A stretch of 64,000 bases of DNA from Leptodontidium sp. MPI-SDFR-AT-0119 (Eukaryota; Ascomycota; Leotiomycetes; Helotiales; Leptodontidiaceae). Below the pieces are notes generated by a model, which did no database searches, was not told where the DNA came from, and saw only the letters and a list, made by a program, of their open reading frames with translations. Shown piece by piece: positions 57,516 through 64,000 of the stretch (position 1 is its first letter; each line of letters begins with the position of its first letter). The stretch is taken from NCBI GenBank assembly GCA_020726505.1, contig JAHLEZ010000001.1, positions 6,758,001 to 6,822,000 on the forward strand, read 5' to 3'. A program made the position numbers and the translations under genes.

Positions 57516-59186
57516 TGCGGTGTTGGAAGGGGCTGGTCGAGTTGATATCCGGTGTAACGATGTGCCCTTAAAGAAGGTGCAGGGATAGAGAAGAGAAACA
57601 AATAAGAAACATCTATTAGCAGTTTAGTAAGTTCCTAACATCATCCAAGAATAAGAGTACAGTATCTTTGCCAGCTATCCCGGTATCGGGTTCTCCTGCG
57701 AGGCTACGTCGGAGATCACATCCTGTCGCTATCACTGTCCAATTATGGCAGATCATGAATCTGTGAATATGCAGCTTGTTAAGCGCACCCTAAGCTAGGA
57801 AATCAATCACCTGCGAGTTTAGTTTGTTGTGAAAGGGTTGTGATTAGTGGAAGATTTAGAGGTTGATATAATTCGGAAGGTGTTGACTATGTGGCGATGT
57901 GAGTTGTCATGACTCTCCGCCCCCGCCCCCACCCTTCCCCTCTCTGCCTCTGTCTCTCTTCAGGGAGATATCTATTTGAGAGATATAGGGTCAATATCAC
58001 GTCTCACTAAGATCGTTCTCCCAGAAATTAGGAGTAAAGCTGCATGTATATGATTTCTAAATATTGGAAGCGTTTGGGAACTTTAGTAGAAGATGGGCAG
58101 TGATCAAGTACAATTGATCAGTTAATTAAAATCCACGGCAGTTTTTCGAAGATTTCATGCTGGCTACTGGAAGTTTTGCTGTGGCTCTACTTGTCGTGCA
58201 CGCCACAATTGACCTATTACGTGGGAGAGAAGAAGGGGGAGTAAACTCCCTCCTGAAAAGTTGATTTCAAGCCGGAACCAACACGCATCCTTGCCACCTC
58301 GACCATTGGAAAGCCGCGGCATTGATTGTACATCTGCATATCATCTCCTGATCAGGTGTTTCGCCAAGACAAAGCCGATTAGCTAATTCGCCCTCTGCTG
58401 ATTCAAAAATTACTCAGCGCGAGCATTGAGACCGGAGCCACAAAACATCCCGAGGAACATTAAGCGAGACGAACCCCTGACTGGTATCCCAAAGCGGAAA
58501 TATTTTAGTCTCCCAGTGCCACTTCTGGGATAACAATAGAATTCAGCCTTATAATTTCTTTAACTATAATAGAGATCCGAGCGAGAACGAGCAAGAGATG
58601 GCTCTATATGCGCACGAGGAAGAGAATAGGACCTACGTCAGCGAGATATGACGCTCTTTCGAAACTCTTGCTGGGATATTACCAAGAGAGGTAGAGGAAG
58701 CTGATAGTGCAATTCAATTGATGCGCTTGTTGTATTAAAGTCTATGAAAAGGCTATCTAGAAGATTACGAGTAGTCGCTCCGATGCCACTAGCGTACCGA
58801 CATTTGGTTATCCGGTCACCTGACATGTCTAAGCTGACTTAAACCTGCAACAGAAACAATTGGAGATTGCTTCCAGATGGATCGATAGAATCAGCTAGAT
58901 TTGAGTAAATACAGAATAAACTGATGCGGATGAGGGAGGCCTTCATCGGGGCTGCTGACAGCGTGGAGGACAGGCTACTCGCTGAGAAGTTATGGCCGTA
59001 CCAGGATGCTGCGGACAATTACAGTTGAAGATGACCTTCGTCAATTTTGAAGCTCTCAACCCTCACAGGAGACGGAACATTGCCATTGTAGAACTTGAGG
59101 GGGATCTTTAGCACAGGATATCTTCGGTCGGTCATTAATCTGTAACACAGAAGCCCAACCATACTCGTACCATTTTCCTTACAGCA
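57516..59186. other. Gene-free stretch
   Basis: About 1.7 kb, AT-rich, with only short unassignable frames. Confidence 0.45.
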
Positions 59187-59883
59187 TCACCGCGTGCAAT
59201 TCACTCTCAGGCATGAAGGATATACATGGATATAATTCTGTGGCTGTCCGACAGAGCTTGTGTTTGTAGGTGTCTTCGTGCCCCAACTGCTGCATGATTC
59301 CGACTGCAAAGTTTCATGAGCTTTCAGTAGCTCGTTGTACCGGTATTCGAGATCCCGTAATTTCTCCTTGAGATCAGAAATTTCTTTTGCCCTCTTCTCT
59401 CTGAATGTCCGCTGCGATACACGGTTCTGCTCACGGCGACGCTGTGAATATACAGTTAGAATCGCTCAGCTAAGATACTGTTTTTCTTACCTTCAACCCT
59501 TCAGAAATAACTATTTTTTCTGTTGTGTGTTTCCCACGTCTGCGATCATAGTCTTCGATTAACTCCTCCACTGCTAGCTCGACAGGAACAAGCTCGTTTG
59601 TTTGCGGGTGCGGTGTAGGTCCCTCAACAGCCATATATGGGAACAGAAACTGGGATTGCGCAACGCTAGTCATTGCGCCATGGACATGATTAACGCAAAA
59701 GGAAGTCTCCTTTTGGAGCTATTAGCATGAATGTCCTCACGGCGGGATCTGGCTCACCTCGGTGACATTTGCGGGAATCGAGAAAGTATCAAAAGAACCA
59801 TCGTAGACCCCTAGGTTGGTGCCAGGATGAGTCCAAAGTGATTGACTAGCGAAACTTCCATTGTACTGCTCGGATGTCATCAT
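59187..59883 (-). CDS. Small bZIP transcription factor
   Basis: Exons are 59883-59758, 59709-59491 and 59441-59187 (introns 48 and 49 bases, GT-AG), giving 199 residues. The third exon opens with the basic region RRREQNRVSQRTFREKRAKE. Its Asn121 and Arg129 form the N-x7-R signature, and the NR-SQR-FR form resembles the Yap/AP-1-like group. A zipper follows with Leu at heptad spacing (ISDLKEKLRDLE, YNELLKAHETL). The protein ends soon after the zipper, without the long C-terminal Cys-rich region of Yap1, so it may be a short member or be truncated. The N-terminus (MMTSEQYNGSFAS) has two candidate Met starts; the first is chosen. Expected nuclear DNA-binding dimer; target unknown. Confidence 0.75.
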
Positions 59884-62829
59884 GAAATTCAATCAGCTGA
59901 GATTCCGTTACTCGGGGCGACTGATGATAACTATGGGTTACAAGTGGAATCGAAAATCTCAACGGAGGTGTTGGGTTGTGTAAAAATATGAATGTTTTTG
60001 CGAAGCGTTGCAAAATATGTCGATTGTTTCAGGGAATTTAACCCAACAGAGATCAGCTATGTGAGTTGGAATGGCATTTTATATCTGCCTTGATATAGCC
60101 CTACGCATGAAAAGGAGAATATTCGGATTAAAAAAAAAACTCCGTTTCTTCTTCCAAGACTCTAACGACTTCTAACTAGTCCAACCTTGTTCAAACTTAA
60201 ACTTAAAGTTCAAATCCCGCATAAGACAGGCGGACCCGTCTTTAAACCTTAATAAATTATTTGACAGTCTTACCATCTGTCATAGTCCTCTTTTTCAACC
60301 CACTTAATTTCTACGTTACATTGTGGCCTTCCATCCTTGCTTTTGAAACTCGTTCTTCTCCCCGCTGAGAACTATTTTCGCTGACTCGAGATACTTTTCA
60401 ATCAAGTGTTTATAAATAGGTCGAATAAGGTAGAGTCTAGAGACTGATGCTGACAGGTCTTGGGGTACTGACTGATCCCCATACGCAGGTTCAATGATCT
60501 ATGAATGTGGCTATGTAGCCTATGTACCCCCACTAGAATCAGGCATTCTTGTAAATTAAACAACTTGGTAGTAAGGTACCCATCTACAAATCACTAAATG
60601 AATCACGAGGTTGGGTTCCCCACACACACAAAATGTAAGCCATATGCATACCAAGTTTGCGCTTTTCGCTATCTACACAGATCCTGAGATAGGTCTACCT
60701 ATGAGATCCAGTCGGGAAAACGGCAATTAGAGCGTTTCAGTTCAAATGCATTGTTCCTTTTCCTTGCTGCCACAAGACCTTGTGTCATTGCGCACGTGTA
60801 TCTCGTCGCAGAACACGTTACTTGGAACAAAATGCATATTTGCAAGTACACCTATCAGACAAAAGTATATTTAGTCAGCGAAGAATCTTCAAAACAGTTC
60901 CTGTTCCTCTTTCGGACTAAAGAAACGCTTTCCAGGCCCAGTATCGCGATACGTACGCTCATGCACCAGCTGCCGTAAGAGGGCTTGTTCCGGAGCAGCG
61001 GTAAGGGCCAATGGATTCGTTAGTTTACCCCACGAACTAAAGCTAGTCACTGTAATAATGTGGCTGGACTAGCATGACTCTGTTGACATTCTTGTATCCG
61101 TTTTCACTATCCCGCCAACTGGCATGACTCTCCTGACTCTACTTGCACTTTCAAAGACCTCTTCCCAATACTCACCACCCGCGTTTAGCGATCGTTTTAA
61201 AGCTCAAGCACCTACCATTCCCCACTTCACCTCCTTGCATCTACAGTTTTCCGTCCATTATGACAGCTAGTAATCTGGACATTACTAGCCGTCTGGTTTA
61301 AGCTCCTCCTACGTTCGTAATGACTCTACAGTATACTCTATGAAGACAGATCCTTTCCAGCTCCAGATAGGACTAGCGGAGAAAACTCAATCCCATACAA
61401 CCTTCACGATTACGGGCTCTGATACCCCGGCATCTCGTTTTGATAGGTCACCTTGGTACTCTGCAACTCCTATTCGTTCGTACATACCTTCCTCGCTCTG
61501 GACTCTCTGTAGAACTAGCACGGACGTCCAGATACTTGGTAATTGCTTGTTTTGGCGAGGGTGTTCTACTTGTCTTATTACCTTAATGTTTACTTTACTC
61601 CCTCGCCTCCTGCTTCTAGTCATCCATCACCATCTCGCTCGATCGATCAGAGAATCAATAAAACATACTGCACAACCCACCCACCCGTTCTCACTGAACA
61701 ACCAAACACCTAATCTAAAATACTCCCAAGCCTACATACCTGCCAGTGTTCAGAAGTGTGATACACAAAACCCGATCTCAAACCTAATTAGGTAATTAAA
61801 TAGCGCTTCGCTTATCTGTTCGACTTTGCTAAGGAAATCATTTCATGCATAGGTATTCCTAGGCTGCGTTTTTTTCTTGGCAACCTACCCAACCCAACCC
61901 TATGTTGGGTTCTGGTTGGGTTGCTAAGATTAAGTGGGTTGAGCCTCGAGCTCAACCTACTTATAAGTACCTATTAGGTACTGTGGTGGGGAAGACTCTC
62001 GGTAGCTTCTTTGTCGCCTGACCGGATAGGCTCTTGCCTCACAAAAGAGCTCAACACTTGAAAACAACTCAACAGCGAAGAACAAAACAACTCAACAGCG
62101 AAGAACTTTTCATAGATATTATCTAATACACCTTTTTCTCCTCCCATCTCTCGACTTTTACTGCTCTTCAGATATGTATTATCTTTAGATTTGATCGATC
62201 TGCAATTTCCTACACCTAGAATCTCTCCCGTACCTCACTACATGCTACCTCTCTTGTTGTGTGGTTTATTGGGCTTTATCCCTCCCACAGTACTTGTAAG
62301 ATTTTACATGACCGTCGAAGAGATTGTGTGTACTGTAGATCCTGATCTAAATCTGGAACTCAAGCTGACGTTGGAGTGCATGGAAGAAGGAGTTTACGAA
62401 GCGGGAGCGCAATCAGAAATCTAAGGTACATTTCTCTGCTCATTATTTCTGGATTTGGATTTACATTTCAATTTACATTTGGATTTAGATTTGAATTTGG
62501 GTAGGGCAAGACGATTGAATTGGATTGCATTGAACGGATCATCAAAATTGGATTCGGCCAATCTAAAACTGATCACAATCCCAAGGAACCTTCGACCCCT
62601 TCTCCTACCCCGCCCGCAAAAATGACCTCTGTTCAGGTTCGTCCTATTTCTCTTGCTTTACCTGCTTCTCTTATTCCACTATCACTTTCAGGTAAGATCT
62701 GCGATCCGTGGAGTGTTGGTCTTAGTCTATGTCTCTTTTGTGCGCTGATGCAACAAGGCCTCATGTTAGTACATTTCATCTAACACAATAATCGATCCAA
62801 GGAAAAGGGGAACAGGGAGAGGCAAGAAC
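59884..62829. other. Gene-free stretch with small repeats
   Basis: About 2.9 kb. Open frames up to about 150 codons (61340-61795) show no family features. Small structures seen: an inverted repeat around AACCCAACCC and TTGGGTT at 61885-61925, a hairpin GGTTGAGC/GCTCAACC at about 61935-61958, a doubled 21-base word containing CTCAACAGCGAAGAAC at about 62063-62107, and degenerate hexamers near 62450-62500. Confidence 0.45.
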
Positions 62830-63207
62830 CTACTCGGCGTACAGCGCTCGCAATTTGGCCATCTCGGATTCAATGGCACCTACTATCCCCTCCGGCTTCG
62901 TCCATATGAGGGTCATGCGAGCCGAAAGAGCCTTACCCCAGTTACTCGATGCCAGGTCTTCTAAAAGGAAACGGACATCTCTGACAATCGTGTGGACAAT
63001 GTCGGCCCTCCTTGCGATCACGTGATGTAGTTCTGCCGGTATGTTCGATTTTTTCAACCCGGCCTCCATGGATTCAAGTTCGGCGTGGTAGGCTTCGAAC
63101 TGGGCCATGATATCTACATTGAAATCTTGGCATGCTTCTACGAGAGGTATCAATACTTTCAGAGCCAGCATAGAGCTTGATATACTAGCGGAGACAGGTT
63201 CGATCAT
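62830..63207 (-). CDS. Short protein resembling NLR N-terminal domains
   Basis: 125 residues from the ATG at 63207, single exon. The start EPVSASISSSMLALKVLIPL and the following helical, charged sequence (VEACQDFNV, AYHAELESMEAGLKKS) resemble the N-terminal domains that precede NACHT in many fungal NLR (STAND) proteins. Here the domain stands alone and ends at a TAG after RALYAE. No NACHT follows in the expected direction (62.8 kb downward). It may be a stand-alone signalling domain, a truncated NLR, or an unrelated helical protein. The resemblance is by eye. Confidence 0.45.
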   Translation of the reverse strand: MIEPVSASISSSMLALKVLIPLVEACQDFNVDIMAQFEAYHAELESMEAGLKKSNIPAELHHVIARRADIVHTIVRDVRFLLEDLASSNWGKALSARMTLIWTKPEGIVGAIESEMAKLRALYAE

Positions 63208-64000
63208 TTTTTGACGGTAAGAGGATTTATTGGAGCTGTGTAGTCTGAAGAGGTGTGGACCGAAGTGAGAGAGGGGGGCGATGGGAGATTGAAGAGTCGC
63301 GAATTTGATGAAGGGATATCAATCTTTAAGCACAAGAGATGAAATGAAGGAAATGCCTCTTAATACTAATGGTGCGCTGGACGCACTATCTCGTGTAGGT
63401 TTTGTCACAGTGTACTGGAGCGAAAAAGTCAACAACTTTCGTTCCTCATTTTAACTATTTGTTCGGAAAAGCCCACCCACACCGATGGAGTTACCCTCCT
63501 GCCTGTGAGTGATGCGTTTGTAAATCACGCTAAAATCACAGATACAAACTGTCAATATCAACGGAGTGTTTTACTCAGGATTCATCGGGCCGCAGCCTCT
63601 TGTCATCATATACTGTACACAAAGTCTCACTGCGGATGGTTCAGATGGGGATGGTTGTGATGTAGATGACTGCTTGCAAGATATTATGACATATGTTCCA
63701 TCCTTTCTGACCTCGTCGCCTCGACCTCGACGCCCTGATCTCTAGCTGACTTTGTATCCCAAGAATCCATGTCCCCAACGTCCATCCATGTATCAAGGCC
63801 ACATGCTTCATGTCAGACAGCATGATGAGCCACACGATTGCTCATCTTAGCTTCATCAACTCCTTCCAGCTCCCGACCTGTGCCGCAACAATCACGATAG
63901 GTACTTCATGCCGTCGTCCTGAGTCATCACCAAGAGAAAGGAGAGCAGGGAACAGTGTTCTGATACAGTCAGTATCGGATATTTGTGCTAGTCAGAAAAA
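63208..64000. other. Gene-free right edge
   Basis: Presumed promoter of the short protein, then sequence without assignable genes up to the window end. Confidence 0.4.

Noticed and set aside
61340..61795. 151-codon plus-strand frame
   Set aside because: No domain, leader or splice context; composition like translated non-coding DNA.
62520..62783. Possible small gene with an intron after the MTSVQ segment
   Set aside because: Splice-like words exist but no protein family or clear downstream exon.
1..64000. tRNA, rRNA, CRISPR arrays, telomere repeats
   Set aside because: None recognised; the (AATCA)n run and the 126-, 102- and 78-bp repeats have no spacer structure and are not CRISPR.

Overview
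The window is nuclear DNA from a filamentous ascomycete (Pezizomycotina; Leotiomycetes is my guess, not proven). The evidence is fungal-only gene families (HET-domain NLR, DUF6601, DUF3435, fungal-specific transcription factor), introns of about 45-100 bases with GT-AG ends (one GC-AG), fungal LTR and LINE families, and C-to-T type nonsense mutations like those left by repeat-induced point mutation (RIP).

Layout. 0-0.9 kb: the 3' end of an ankyrin-repeat gene. 2.9-5.9 kb: a GH10 xylanase and, convergent to it, the peroxisomal import receptor PEX7. 6.4-9.7 kb: three decayed genes (Fot1/pogo transposase, SET-like protein, secreted protein). 10.3-12.5 kb: solo LTRs of two families (here called A and D) and a foldback repeat. 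13-18.1 kb: two decayed minus-strand genes, one with a Myb/SANT domain. 18.8-22.3 kb: a housekeeping pair sharing a promoter, an RBM5/RBM10-like splicing protein and the MoaE subunit of molybdopterin synthase. 23-25.2 kb: a 5-base satellite, LTR fragments, a hydrolase scrap and a decayed DUF6601 gene. 25.8-30.3 kb: an intact HET-NACHT-WD40 NLR with 13 WD40 units. 30.6-40.6 kb: a three-level nest in which LTR A is split by a Ty3/gypsy element, which is itself split by a small LTR element without coding capacity (TRIM-like). 41-45.4 kb: decayed DUF3435 recombinase-like gene and a kinase fragment. 45.9-48 kb: an intact transcription-factor-like gene. 49.2-57.5 kb: a decayed AAA+ ATPase gene split by a nearly intact Tad-like LINE. 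59-64 kb: a small bZIP gene and a short protein resembling NLR N-terminal domains.

Two classes of sequence are interleaved. Conserved genes (xylanase, PEX7, RBM, MoaE, transcription factor) and the NLR are open. Most accessory genes and the gypsy element carry in-frame TAG or TAA at places where Gln or Trp is expected, and I saw no in-frame TGA of this kind. The LINE and the TRIM-like element look young. The locus therefore reads as an accessory, transposon-rich block around a few core genes, with NLR-type immune or incompatibility modules at its left edge, centre and right edge. No tRNA, rRNA, CRISPR array or telomere repeat was seen. All splice models are read by eye from splice signals and frame.
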